In this document: positions 17,286-26,640 of the stretch, in pieces
How the letters are laid out: each line of letters starts with the position of its first letter
Position numbering within the stretch: the first letter of the stretch is position 1
Origin: Jiangella sp. DSM 45060
Lineage (GTDB): Bacteria > Actinomycetota > Actinomycetes > Jiangellales > Jiangellaceae
NCBI RefSeq assembly: GCF_900105175.1
Contig: NZ_LT629771.1
Coordinates: forward strand, 4,916,501 to 4,980,500
Reading direction: 5' to 3'
Length of the DNA stretch: 64,000 nt
The notes under the pieces: model-generated
The model's database searches: none
Told to the model about the DNA's origin: nothing
The model's input: only the letters and a program-made list of their open reading frames with translations
Made by a program: the position numbers and the translations under genes

Positions 17286-18488
17286 ATGAACCCAGACAAC
17301 CACCGGCCGCGCGTCATGGCGGGCGGTTCCCTCGATGTCGACAACTTCGGCGACCTGTTGTTCTTCCTCCTCACCGAGCGCTACCTAGCCGCCGCCGACG
17401 TCGTGCCCGTGGCCCCTTTCGGCTGGAACATGAAACCGATCCTGGCTCGCCAGGTGCACGCCTATGGCCCCCTTCTCAGTTCCGAGCCCTTCGATGTGAT
17501 CTGGACCGTCGGAGGCGAGATGGGCGGCTCAGGCGCGCTCGAGGACGCCTATCGGATCTCTGCGCCGGACGCTGACTACGAACGCTACGAGCGGGGCACG
17601 GCGGACGAGCGGCGCGCAATCATGAGCCGCGCGATGGGGGATGTGCCCATCCCTCCCGTCGTCCACGCCTACATGCCCCCGCACCGGGCCTATCCCTTGA
17701 ACGCCGACGCAGTGACAGTGTTGAACTCCGTTGGCATATCGCACCTGCTCGACGAGGACGCCGGTCGTGACGAGCGGGCCCGTTACCTGCGCGAGCTGGA
17801 CTTCGTCTCGGTACGCGATCGCGAGTCGAGCCAGCTCCTGGACTCGATCGGGGTGTCGCACACACTCGCACCCGACGCCATTCACGCGATCAGCTCGTGG
17901 CGCCCGCCGTTGGGGGACGCCGAGTCCGATATCGCCCTGTTCCAGATCTCCAAACCGGTTTTGTCGAAGCTCGGGGTTGACGCCGTCGCCGAGATGCTGA
18001 TGAGCAACGAGCACCTCCGGAAGCTGCGTCTCCGCGTCCTGATGACGGGCACGTGGCGCGAGGGTGCCGATTCCGAGGCGCTCAACCACGAGCTCATCGC
18101 TCGCATGCTGCATATCGCTCCGGGCGCAGACGTCGCTCTGATCCGCGACCGGCACCCGTTCCGGCTCGTCGACCACATCAGCCGAGCCCGCATCGTCATC
18201 GGGACCTCACTGCACCTGCGGATCGTCGCGTGCGCCTACGCGGTGCCTCGAGTGACGCTCTCGATCTTCTTGTCGACCAAGCCAGATCGCTACGCCCGGT
18301 TGTGGGACCCGCACATGCCCTACGGGGTGTTACTGGATGACCTGGACGCGGCGGTGAACAACGCGTTGGCGCGCGCTCACGACGCCACGACCATGGACGC
18401 GTCTGCGAATCTCACGCGACGCGCCGACCGCCACATGCGCAACCTGGCCGAAGCTGTACTCGACCGGGCGAACGAGCGCCGAGCTTAA
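17286..18488 (+). CDS. Polysaccharide pyruvyl transferase family protein
   Basis: A 400-residue GT-B-like protein. The ATG at 17286 has GAGGAG upstream. The N-terminus (VMAGGSLDVDNFGDLLFFLL) matches the GxxNxGD start of the family. FDVIWTVGGEMGGSG, LDFVSVRDRESSQLLDSIGV and IGTSLHLRIVACAYAVP are the usual internal blocks; the last carries the conserved His in SLHLRIxA. Family members transfer pyruvyl ketals from PEP to sugars of exopolysaccharide, teichoic acid or secondary cell-wall polymers. The exact acceptor is unknown. It fits the sugar-modifying content of the island. Confidence 0.87.
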   Translation: MNPDNHRPRVMAGGSLDVDNFGDLLFFLLTERYLAAADVVPVAPFGWNMKPILARQVHAYGPLLSSEPFDVIWTVGGEMGGSGALEDAYRISAPDADYERYERGTADERRAIMSRAMGDVPIPPVVHAYMPPHRAYPLNADAVTVLNSVGISHLLDEDAGRDERARYLRELDFVSVRDRESSQLLDSIGVSHTLAPDAIHAISSWRPPLGDAESDIALFQISKPVLSKLGVDAVAEMLMSNEHLRKLRLRVLMTGTWREGADSEALNHELIARMLHIAPGADVALIRDRHPFRLVDHISRARIVIGTSLHLRIVACAYAVPRVTLSIFLSTKPDRYARLWDPHMPYGVLLDDLDAAVNNALARAHDATTMDASANLTRRADRHMRNLAEAVLDRANERRA

Positions 18489-18574
18489 GCCGGCGGGAGC
18501 TCGTTCGGTAGTTGGCGCGGCATGGTCGCGACCCGGCTGTCGCTATCAGAGGCAAGTGCTCCGGGGCCGCGCGG

Positions 18575-19882
18575 CTACGTGACCTTCGCGCCGCGACGCT
18601 GCAGCTCGGCCTTGACAAGTGCTCCGTCGATCTCGCGAGGTCTGGTGCTGGACTGAACGGACATCCCGGCCGCCACACCCGCAGCCTCCCCCATGGCCAC
18701 ACAGTTCCCGGTGACGCGGTAGGAACCATGCGCTTCGTGTGATCCAGAGATGCAGCGCCCCGCGACCAAGAGATCGTCGACGGATTTCGGAACCAGGCAA
18801 CGGTAGGGCACCTGGTACCGCGGTACGGCCTGGGTCTTCATGTGGGTGTCGTCTGGGTCGTGGATGTCGACGTTGAACGTCACCTCGCAGACTCCGTCGT
18901 CGAACGTGCGGCCCTGGAGCAGGTCGTCGAGCTCCAGGTAGTACTCGCCGCGGATGCGGCGCGTCTCTCGCACGCCCACCTGCATCGCCGTCGCGACCAG
19001 CCGACCCTCTCCGAGGACCTCACGCGCGGCCCCGAGCAGCACCATGGCAGATTGCACTTGCCGACGTCCTTCGATCACCGCGGACGTGAGGTCGTCGGCG
19101 TTGGTGCCGTCGGCACCGTGGATGTGCGTCCACATCATGGCCCGGCTGTCGTCATGGCCGGCGATGGGCACCGGCGCCAGAGAACGGAATGGGATCCGTG
19201 CCAGGTCTTCAGGTGTGTTGAATCGGGCCAGTACGTCATAGGCTTCACCGAATCGAGGCCAGCTGATTCCCTGCACTGTGAACTGGAGCGTCATCGGTTG
19301 TAGCTGGCCGTCATCGAGCCGGCCCATCTCGTATTCACATCCTGCGTGATGGGCGACGTCTCCGTCGCCCGTGCAGTCGATGGTGACGCCGGCGAGGATG
19401 GCAGAGCGGCCAGACTTGTTCTCCACGACCACGCCGGCGACGCGGCCGCCGTCGACGACGGTCGCCACCGCCGAGGTGTAGAAGAGGGGACGCACCCCAG
19501 CCTCGGCCGTCATCACATCCAGGACGTACTTCATCGACTCGAAGTCGAAGACGTTGGCGATCATCGACACGTCGTCCCAGTCTTGGACCGCCCGCCGTCC
19601 ACCATGCTGATGCAGCCTGTCGATGATCTCCTCGGGGATGCCGCCCTTACCGGCCGCGTCGAAGTACGGGTTCAGAAGGCCGGCTGTCCAGATCCCACCG
19701 AGGCAGCCGTATCGCTCAACGAGCAGGGTCCTCATGCCTGAGCGCGCGGCACCAAGGGCTGCGCCGATCCCTGCCGGGCCGCCACCGACGACGAGAACGT
19801 CGACCTCGGCGTACACGGGCACGTCTCGTGCCGGCTCGCGCAGCCCGGCGGCGGTGCGAGTGAGCGGGACAGCGCTTCTCAT
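18575..19882 (-). CDS. FAD-dependent oxidoreductase (FAD_oxidored family)
   Basis: A 435-residue flavoprotein from the ATG at 19882, preceded by GGAGG. Residues about 24-55 hold the Rossmann dinucleotide motif VDVLVVGGGPAGIGAALGAA, followed by the YGCLGGIWTAGLLNPYFD segment typical of this family and a TIDCTGDGDVAHHAGCEYE block. Near the C-terminus DLLVAGRCISGSHEAHGSYR and GNCVAMGEAAGVAAG form the second FAD-contact region. Such proteins are frequent next to bacterial glycoside-use genes. The substrate cannot be read, but oxidation of a sugar or cyclitol is a reasonable guess. Confidence 0.88.
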   Translation of the reverse strand: MRSAVPLTRTAAGLREPARDVPVYAEVDVLVVGGGPAGIGAALGAARSGMRTLLVERYGCLGGIWTAGLLNPYFDAAGKGGIPEEIIDRLHQHGGRRAVQDWDDVSMIANVFDFESMKYVLDVMTAEAGVRPLFYTSAVATVVDGGRVAGVVVENKSGRSAILAGVTIDCTGDGDVAHHAGCEYEMGRLDDGQLQPMTLQFTVQGISWPRFGEAYDVLARFNTPEDLARIPFRSLAPVPIAGHDDSRAMMWTHIHGADGTNADDLTSAVIEGRRQVQSAMVLLGAAREVLGEGRLVATAMQVGVRETRRIRGEYYLELDDLLQGRTFDDGVCEVTFNVDIHDPDDTHMKTQAVPRYQVPYRCLVPKSVDDLLVAGRCISGSHEAHGSYRVTGNCVAMGEAAGVAAGMSVQSSTRPREIDGALVKAELQRRGAKVT

Positions 19883-20252
19883 GAGACCTCCGTGTGTTGA
19901 GGACAGTGACGGCCCGGCCCGTCCAGCGGAGCGGGCTGATCGGAGTCGTCCGCGCCGGGACGCCCGCACAAGGGACTACCCGGCACGACAGCCGACCTGA
20001 GACGATTCAATTGCTCGTATGTTAGCGCCCTGACACGCCTGATTCGCAAGACGAAACCCGCATCGGCCGGTGATGGGCGATCGATGAATCCGAAACTGGC
20101 CCCTAGCGCAATGCGTGCCCATGAGTGCAAGCTTGATCTTGGGTGGGGTAGGTGGACCTGTCGCGCTTGAGGCATCCGCGAGCACTTCGCAATGGCCGTG
20201 GCGTGGCGCTGCCGAGCCCCTGTCAGCGCAGCTGCCTGCAGGAGTGGCCATC
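19883..20252. other. 370-bp divergent promoter region
   Basis: Lies between the FAD oxidoreductase gene (minus) and rfbD (plus). It is noticeably less GC-rich around 20000-20060 than the flanking genes, as expected for promoters. No reading frame or strong palindrome is convincing. Confidence 0.35.
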
Positions 20253-21152
20253 ATGCTCACGATCCTGGTGCCCGGAGGCACCGGCCAGGTCGGCACTGCT
20301 CTGGCGCGCGGCACCGATGCCGACGTCGACGTCATCGCCCCGGGATCCCGAGAGCTCGACGTCAGAGATCACCGCGCCGTAGCCAACGCGGTCGGCGAGC
20401 TCGCTGGTCATGCAAGCCGGCGTGGCCGCCTACCCCTCGTGATCAACGCCGCCGCCGACACAGATGTCGTCACGGCCGAGGTGGATCCTGCCCGTGCCTT
20501 CGCCGTGAACGCGCAGGGCGCCGCGACCGTGGCCGAGGCGTGCGCGAGCTGCGCTGTGCCGCTGGTGCACATCTCCACGGACCAGGTGTTCGCCGGCGAC
20601 GTCGAACTTCCTTATCGCCCAGAGGACGACCGCCGGCCGAGGAACGAATACGGAAGGTCGAAGGCAGCGGGCGAGGACGCCGTTCTGGGCTCGGGCGCGC
20701 GATCATGGATAGTGCGGACGTCCTGGCTGTACGGCGCCCGCGGGTCGGGCATCGTCCCCACCACGTTGCGGCGTGCGGCCGGCACAGGCGACGTCACCGT
20801 GCTCGAGGATCGCTGCGGCTCACCCACCTGGGCGGCTGACCTCGCTGCGGCGCTGACCGAACTCGCGTGGGAGATCGCCTACAGTGCAGGGCCGTCGCTG
20901 CGCCTGCTGCATTGCACGAACGCCGGGCATACAACGCCGCATGGGTTCACACGCGCACTCTTCGAGGAGGTCGGCGCGGATCCTGGCAGGGTTCGGACGC
21001 GTACGCCAGTGGGACATCCAAGCCCTGCCCAGCGACCGGGCTACTCAGTGCTGTCCAACCGATCCTGGGTCGCATCCGGCCTGACGCCCATGCGGTCGTG
21101 GCGTGACGCCCTGCATGCCTGTGTCGAGCAGGCGGTCGCGATCACCGGATAA
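20253..21152 (+). CDS. rfbD: dTDP-4-dehydrorhamnose reductase
   Basis: A 299-residue extended SDR that catalyses the final NAD(P)H-dependent step of dTDP-L-rhamnose synthesis. ATG 20253 follows CAGGAG. The nucleotide motif is GGTGQVGTALARG. VINAAADTDVVTAEVDP matches the NAAAYTxVDxAE motif of RmlD, and HISTDQVFAGDVELPYRPEDD is the active-site Ser/Thr region. The catalytic pair is in NEYGRSKAAGED (YxxxK), then RTSWLYGARGSG. Compared with close RmlD proteins the variable loops are unusual, so the product might be another 6-deoxysugar. Its end overlaps the convergent AraC gene by 11 bp. Confidence 0.88.
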   Translation: MLTILVPGGTGQVGTALARGTDADVDVIAPGSRELDVRDHRAVANAVGELAGHASRRGRLPLVINAAADTDVVTAEVDPARAFAVNAQGAATVAEACASCAVPLVHISTDQVFAGDVELPYRPEDDRRPRNEYGRSKAAGEDAVLGSGARSWIVRTSWLYGARGSGIVPTTLRRAAGTGDVTVLEDRCGSPTWAADLAAALTELAWEIAYSAGPSLRLLHCTNAGHTTPHGFTRALFEEVGADPGRVRTRTPVGHPSPAQRPGYSVLSNRSWVASGLTPMRSWRDALHACVEQAVAITG

Positions 21153-22026
21153 GGGCCTGGCGTCGGTACATCGCAGGGGTCATGCCGTAATGGCTACGAA
21201 ATGCCTCGTAGAGCCTGGCCGTGGAACCGAATCCGGAGCGGTGCCCTACAGCCCTGATGGGTAGATCTGTCGCGGTGAGCAACCGTCGCGCCTCGGCGAG
21301 ACGGAGACGGACCACATAGCCCTTGACCGTGATCCCGCAGACGGCCTGGAAAGTGGTCGTCAAATGATCACGGTTGCGCCCGACGGCTCGCGCGACGTCG
21401 TCCACGGTGATGTGCTCGCCGAAGTGCCGGGTGACGTAACGGATCGCGTTGGCCACGACATTTGCCGCGGCGCGGTTGACGCGAGGGCCTACAGTCGCCG
21501 CAGCGCCGGGCGTGTGGTGCAGAAGTCGCAGCAGGAGCGCATGCAACTCCATCTCTGCGGCCATCATCAGGTGCGGGTCCCTCCCCGCCACATCCGCGCT
21601 CCAGCGGGCGAAGTCCAGGCCGCTCACGGCTAGCTGCCCTGGCGACGGGACCAGCTTGACCAGCTCGCCGTCGAGCAACCTGCCCAACACCGGCGCCGAA
21701 CTCGCCCACGCCAGCACGTTCACGATCGGAACCTGCGCAACGTGGTAGACGGTCAACGGCGGCTTCGGGTCCACATCACGATGCGGCACGCCGCCCCAGA
21801 AGGCCAGCACGTCGCCAGGGACAAGCCGAACCTCGAGCCCCGCGCAATCCAGCGTGATCTCACCGGACTCCACCAGATGGATCTCAATCTCCAGGTGCGT
21901 ATGGAATCCGGAATCACGCAGGTCAGGCTCACCATGGGAGTCCACGTGACGCCGGAAGGTGAACGCGGACAGCCCATGGCCATAGTCCTCGAACCGAGCG
22001 CCTCCTACAGCCGGCGGACGGGTCAT
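21142..22026 (-). CDS. AraC-family regulator with cupin-like sensor
   Basis: A 294-residue regulator; ATG 22026 follows a GGGGG tract, and a GTG six bases upstream is also possible. The N-terminal half is a cupin-like sugar-sensing domain (FHTHLEIEIHLVESGEITLDC, then LVPGDVLAFWGGVPHRD). The C-terminal 100 residues hold two helix-turn-helices (HITVDDVARAVGRNRDHLTTTF and IRAVGHRSGFGSTARLYEAFRSHYGMTP). It diverges from the GH78 rhamnosidase gene with about 260 bp between, so it is the probable activator of the rhamnoside-use operon, as RhaS/RhaR-type proteins are elsewhere. Confidence 0.9.
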   Translation of the reverse strand: MTRPPAVGGARFEDYGHGLSAFTFRRHVDSHGEPDLRDSGFHTHLEIEIHLVESGEITLDCAGLEVRLVPGDVLAFWGGVPHRDVDPKPPLTVYHVAQVPIVNVLAWASSAPVLGRLLDGELVKLVPSPGQLAVSGLDFARWSADVAGRDPHLMMAAEMELHALLLRLLHHTPGAAATVGPRVNRAAANVVANAIRYVTRHFGEHITVDDVARAVGRNRDHLTTTFQAVCGITVKGYVVRLRLAEARRLLTATDLPIRAVGHRSGFGSTARLYEAFRSHYGMTPAMYRRQALIR

Positions 22027-22056
22027 GAACACCCCCGTGTTTCGGGAACAATCGTA

Positions 22057-22103
22057 GTCGAATCATGAGTGTCGTCGAATGAAACCGTCATGCGATAGTC
22101 GAA
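22057..22103 (+). promoter_or_regulatory. Three direct GTCGAA repeats, candidate AraC binding sites
   Basis: GTCGAA occurs at 22057-22062, 22074-22079 and 22098-22103 in one orientation, spaced 17 and 24 bases. The first and third share the longer TAGTCGAA. They lie just upstream of the AraC-family start, in the divergent region shared with the rhamnosidase gene. AraC proteins commonly bind direct half-sites with such spacing. Function is inferred. Confidence 0.45.
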
Positions 22104-22285
22104 AGTGTTACGCCAAGCTGACCGGTAGACGGCACCGAGGTGACTGTCCGGTGTCGCCGCAGGACACCCAGGAGTCTCCTGCGGGCCCACACCCGTCCCT
22201 GACGTGACCCGTTCCGACCGGCTCTTCGGCGCCGGACTGCTCCACGTCCGAATGCGGCGCCATCAAGTATGCGAGGAGTTCGTAG

Positions 22286-24964
22286 ATGACGGCACCCCCA
22301 ACGCACCTACGGGTAGAGCACCTCGACGAGCACCTGGGCGTGACCGTGGAGGCGCCACGGTTGTCATGGCGTCTACCGTCCGATGCCGCGGTTCAGGTTG
22401 CCTACCAAGTGCGAGCTGGGGCGTGGGACTCCGGACGCGTCGAGTCCGATGAGAGCCGTCTGGTGTCCTACGCCGGGCCGGCGCTGCACAGCGAGGACCA
22501 GGTGGAGTGGGCGGTGAAGGTCTGGACCGACGTCGGGGAGAGTCCTTGGTCGACGCCGTCGTGGTGGGAGATGGGTCTGCTGCGGGCGGACGACTGGGTC
22601 GCTGAGTGGATCTGCCCACCTGCCGATTCAGCGCCGGCGCCGCACGACGTATGGCAGATGCGCGGTTCGTGCGTGCTCCCGCCACAGGTGGGGCGCGCCC
22701 GCCTCCACGTGACCGCACAGGGCATCTACGAGTTCTTCATCAACGGCTCCCGTGTCGGGGACCGTGAGCTGACGCCCGGGTTCACCAGCTATTCCACCGT
22801 CCTGCAGGTGCAGTCGTATGACGTCACCGAGATGCTACTGCCGGGCGAGAACGTGCTTGGCGCCGTTGTCTCCGGTGGTTGGCTGAAGTGGGCCCCCATC
22901 ACCCGCGGCGCTCCGGTGGCGCTCCTCGCGCAGCTACACGTGTACGACCGGGACGGGTCGCCGATTCGGATCGGGACGGACCCGGCCTGGCGTTGCACCC
23001 GCGGCGCCGTCCGGGCCGCCAACCTGCAGGAAGGCCAGGTCACCGATTTCAACGAGGAGACACCTGGCTGGACCACACCCGGAAGCGACATGACTCGATG
23101 GGGTCCGGTGCAGGCGCGCACGCTCGACTTCACCCGTCTCACGGGCTCGCATGCTCCGCCGGTCCGCCGGGTCGACGAGTTGCGCCCGATTGCAATGACC
23201 CGCCTGGCCCGCGACCGCCTGGTGGTCGACCTAGGCCAGAACATCAATGGATGGATCCGGCTCACCAGGCTTGGCTCGGCCGGGACGACGTTGAAGCTCA
23301 CGCATGGGGAAGCGCTGGACCTCGACGGCGATGTGACGATCGATCACCTTGCGGGAGCTGAAGGGAAGCACCACCGGCCGTTCCAGGAAGACATGGTGAC
23401 CTCGGCAGACGACCAGGACGCTGTGTTCGAGCCCAGGCACACCACGCACGGTTTCCGGTATGTGCGCATCGAGGGCGACGTCGGCGGTATCGGCGCCGAC
23501 GACGTCACCGGGGTTGTCGTGCACACCGATATGCGCCGTACGGGCTGGTTTCTCTGCAACGACGAGCGCATCAATCGCCTGCACGAGGCGGCGGTGTGGA
23601 GCTTCCGCGGCAATGCCTGCGACATCCCGACCGACTGTCCGACCCGGGAACGGGCCGGGTGGACCGGCGACTGGCAGATCTTCGCGCCCACGGCAGCGTT
23701 TCTCTACGACGTCGCAGGGTTCACCGCGAAATGGCTCCGTGATCTGGCCGCTGACCAGCGACCGGACGGAGTCGTGTGGCACAGCGCCCCGAACCCGAGC
23801 CTGGACCATGTCCATCCGCCAGGCTCAGCTGGCTGGGGCGACGCTGCGGTGATGGTGCCGTGGGAGATCTACCGCGCCTACGGCGATCGTGGCCTGCTCG
23901 AGAATCAGTGGGCGGCGATGACCGCGTGGGTGGACTACGCCGCACGTTCGGCTCGCACCGGCCGACACCCCCGTCGCGCTGCAGCACGGCCGGTGGCGGC
24001 GCCGCACGAGCAGTTCCTGTGGGACACCGGATTTCACTGGGGCGAATGGCTGGAACCGGGCGGAACCGCGGGACAGGCCCGGCCGGCCCCGGTCGAGTCG
24101 ATACTGGCCGAGCTGCGTGCGGCCGACCCAGGCAGTATCGCGACGGCCTACCTGCACCATTCCGCCCACCTCCTGGCCAAGATCGCGACCATCCTCGGCC
24201 GAGACGAGGAAGCGACTAGATACCGGCGCTTGGCCGCGCACAGCCGTCAGGCATGGCAAGCCGAATACCTCAACGCCCACGGCACCATCACACCCGACAC
24301 CCAGGCCAGCTACGTGCGCGCACTCGCGTTCCACCTCGTCCCCGGCGAACTCGAGTCGGCGGCCGCGTCGCGGCTGGTCGAGCTGGTCCGCGATAGGGAC
24401 ACCCACCTGAACACAGGCTTTCTCGCCACGCCGTATCTGCTGCCCGTGCTGGCGGATTTCGGCCACCTCGACGTGGCGCACGAACTGCTGTTCCAGGACA
24501 CCGAACCGTCCTGGCTCACCATGATCGACCGGAAGGCCACAACCGTCTGGGAACACTGGTCCGGCCTCGACGCACAGGGCCAACCGAACGCGCCGGCAGG
24601 TGTCGGCTCGCTCAACCACTACAGCAAGGGCGCCGTGATCTCCTTCCTGCACCGCTACACCGCTGGAATCCAAATCCTGGACGAGACGCCCGGCTACCGC
24701 CGTTTCCGTGTCGCCCCACGCCCCGGTCCCGGCATTGAGTGGGTCCGTGCGGCACACGACTCCCCGTTCGGGCGGATCGAGGTCGCGTGGCAGATCGAAG
24801 ATGACGAGTTCACCCTCGAGGTCACGGTCCCGCCCGGCACCACCGCGGAGGTCACCTTGCCCGACGAACAGACCACAGAGGCCCGCCCCGGAACCACACG
24901 GTACAGATGCAGCCCGCCATGGACCCACGACCGTCCTCACACGACCGTGACGGAACCGGTCTGA
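22286..24964 (+). CDS. Alpha-L-rhamnosidase, GH78
   Basis: An 892-residue glycoside hydrolase that releases L-rhamnose from plant glycosides or polysaccharides by inversion. It has no signal peptide, so it probably acts on imported rhamnosides. The domains follow the family: an N-terminal beta-sandwich, the YEFFINGSRVGDRELTPGFTSY carbohydrate-binding block, the LVVDLGQNINGWIRL block, and the (alpha/alpha)6 catalytic barrel. The barrel begins with ACDIPTDCPTRERAGWTGDW, in which the Asp/Arg/Glu cluster of the GH78 signature is intact. Later TTVWEHWSGL and SLNHYSKGAV are the usual C-terminal barrel motifs. Its position before the ABC importer genes makes it the first gene of the catabolic operon. 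Confidence 0.95.
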   Translation: MTAPPTHLRVEHLDEHLGVTVEAPRLSWRLPSDAAVQVAYQVRAGAWDSGRVESDESRLVSYAGPALHSEDQVEWAVKVWTDVGESPWSTPSWWEMGLLRADDWVAEWICPPADSAPAPHDVWQMRGSCVLPPQVGRARLHVTAQGIYEFFINGSRVGDRELTPGFTSYSTVLQVQSYDVTEMLLPGENVLGAVVSGGWLKWAPITRGAPVALLAQLHVYDRDGSPIRIGTDPAWRCTRGAVRAANLQEGQVTDFNEETPGWTTPGSDMTRWGPVQARTLDFTRLTGSHAPPVRRVDELRPIAMTRLARDRLVVDLGQNINGWIRLTRLGSAGTTLKLTHGEALDLDGDVTIDHLAGAEGKHHRPFQEDMVTSADDQDAVFEPRHTTHGFRYVRIEGDVGGIGADDVTGVVVHTDMRRTGWFLCNDERINRLHEAAVWSFRGNACDIPTDCPTRERAGWTGDWQIFAPTAAFLYDVAGFTAKWLRDLAADQRPDGVVWHSAPNPSLDHVHPPGSAGWGDAAVMVPWEIYRAYGDRGLLENQWAAMTAWVDYAARSARTGRHPRRAAARPVAAPHEQFLWDTGFHWGEWLEPGGTAGQARPAPVESILAELRAADPGSIATAYLHHSAHLLAKIATILGRDEEATRYRRLAAHSRQAWQAEYLNAHGTITPDTQASYVRALAFHLVPGELESAAASRLVELVRDRDTHLNTGFLATPYLLPVLADFGHLDVAHELLFQDTEPSWLTMIDRKATTVWEHWSGLDAQGQPNAPAGVGSLNHYSKGAVISFLHRYTAGIQILDETPGYRRFRVAPRPGPGIEWVRAAHDSPFGRIEVAWQIEDDEFTLEVTVPPGTTAEVTLPDEQTTEARPGTTRYRCSPPWTHDRPHTTVTEPV

Positions 24965-25020
24965 TCCCCACCGCCCACCGTGGTCAGCATGAGATGACCA
25001 CCTCGATGAGGAGAGAAATC

Positions 25021-26595
25021 ATGGCGCACGACACCCACCTGTCGCGACGGAACTTCCTCTGGATCACCGCCGGCGCCGCTGCGCTGAGCGCATGCTCCGG
25101 CTCCAACGACACCGGAACGTCCGCCGACGGCGCCAACGGCGATCCGGCCGCCGCTCGCATCCTGCGCTACCACGACCGGACCAGCGCCCCCGACTCGCTG
25201 GATCCCGCGCGAGGAGGCGGGAACGTCACCCTCCTCACCTACGACATGCTGATCCGCAAGGCGCCGGACGGCAACTACGAGCCACAGTTGGCAACCTCCT
25301 GGGGCTACGTCGGCACCGGCAACACCACGTTCGAGATCGCTCTGCGCCCCGATGTCAGCTTCACCGATGGCGAACCGGTCACCGCAGAGGCCGTCAAGGC
25401 CAACATCGAGTACCGCCGCGACCCGGCGGTCGGCAGCCAGTCCGCTCCCCACCTCGCGCTCATCTCGCAGATCGAGGTGGTCGACGAGCTCACGGTCCGT
25501 CTGCACCTCTCCGAACCGAACCCGCTGATGCCCGAGCTGTTCAGCCAGAGCCCAGGCGGACCCGGTCTGCTGATCAGCCCTGCCGCGCTGGCAGACCCGA
25601 GCGTTCTGGCGACCGAGACCCACGGCGTCGGCCGGTACATGATCGACCCGGCGGAGACGGTCCTCGGCGATCACTACGCGCTGGTACCGGATCCCACCTA
25701 TTGGAATCCCGATGACGTCGTCTGGGACAAGGTCTCGATCCACTACATGCCCGAGGAGAGCGCCGCACTCGCAGCGATGCAGAGCGGCCAGCTCGATGCC
25801 GCTCGGGTCACCTTCGCCGCTGTGGAGGCGGGCAAGGCGGCCGGGCTCGCGGCGACCGGCCCCGGCTATCCCATCGTGCTGGGATTGAACCTCATCGACC
25901 GTGCCGGCCAGACATCGCCGGCGTTGGGCGACGTACGGGTACGCCAGGCGCTCAACTACGCCGTCGATCGGGAGAAGATCGTCACCGCCCTCGTCGGCGA
26001 TTCCGGCCGTCCGACCGACCAGTTGTCCGCTCCGGGTCAGCCGGGCTGGCACGACGAGCCCTTCTATCCTTACGACCCGGACCGTGCCGGCGAGTTGCTC
26101 GCCGATGCCGGGTTTGCCGACGGTTTCGCCTTCACCGTCCGGATCCCGCAATCCGAGGAGCATGTCCGACTGACCCAGGCCATCGCAGACAATCTCTCCG
26201 AGATCGGCGTCGACATGAAGATCGACGCCATACCCCCGGACCAGTACCAGGCCGACGACACGACCAACCGTGGTTACGGAGCGCTCTACCTCGGCTGGGG
26301 GGTCGAGCCCCCATATCGGATGGCCTCGAACTTCTGGCTGCCCGACGCGACCAACAACGCCTTCGACACCCTCGACCAGCGCCTGGTCGATCTGAACCAG
26401 CAGAGCGCCGCAGCCGACGAGGACGCCCGCGCAGACCTCGACCAGCAGATCGTCGCCCGGGTGGCTGAACTCGCCTGGTTCCTCCCGATCGTGCTGCATG
26501 GCGAGTCCGTGCTGTTCAACAGTGATGTGGTGGAGGTGCCGTGGGTCGACTTCGTCAGCGTGCCCCTCGTCAGTGAGTTCCGTCCGGCGGGCTAG
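25021..26595 (+). CDS. Dpp-type ABC transporter substrate-binding lipoprotein
   Basis: A 524-residue family-5 extracellular solute-binding protein. ATG 25021 follows GAGGAGAGAA. The N-terminus has a twin-arginine motif (SRRNFLWI) followed by a lipobox ending LSAC, so it is probably exported by Tat and lipidated. The mature part carries the SBP_bac_5 layout: LATSWGYVG, then TFEIALRPDVSFTDGEPVTAEAVK, then DVRVRQALNYAVDREKIV. The permease and ATPase genes follow, so it is the receptor of the importer. Family-5 receptors bind peptides but also oligosaccharides; with a rhamnosidase first in the operon, a rhamnose-containing oligosaccharide is the likely ligand. Confidence 0.93.
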   Translation: MAHDTHLSRRNFLWITAGAAALSACSGSNDTGTSADGANGDPAAARILRYHDRTSAPDSLDPARGGGNVTLLTYDMLIRKAPDGNYEPQLATSWGYVGTGNTTFEIALRPDVSFTDGEPVTAEAVKANIEYRRDPAVGSQSAPHLALISQIEVVDELTVRLHLSEPNPLMPELFSQSPGGPGLLISPAALADPSVLATETHGVGRYMIDPAETVLGDHYALVPDPTYWNPDDVVWDKVSIHYMPEESAALAAMQSGQLDAARVTFAAVEAGKAAGLAATGPGYPIVLGLNLIDRAGQTSPALGDVRVRQALNYAVDREKIVTALVGDSGRPTDQLSAPGQPGWHDEPFYPYDPDRAGELLADAGFADGFAFTVRIPQSEEHVRLTQAIADNLSEIGVDMKIDAIPPDQYQADDTTNRGYGALYLGWGVEPPYRMASNFWLPDATNNAFDTLDQRLVDLNQQSAAADEDARADLDQQIVARVAELAWFLPIVLHGESVLFNSDVVEVPWVDFVSVPLVSEFRPAG

Positions 26596-26640
26596 CAGCC
26601 CACACCGGAACTGTGAACCACCGAGGAAGGAGGCCGAACA

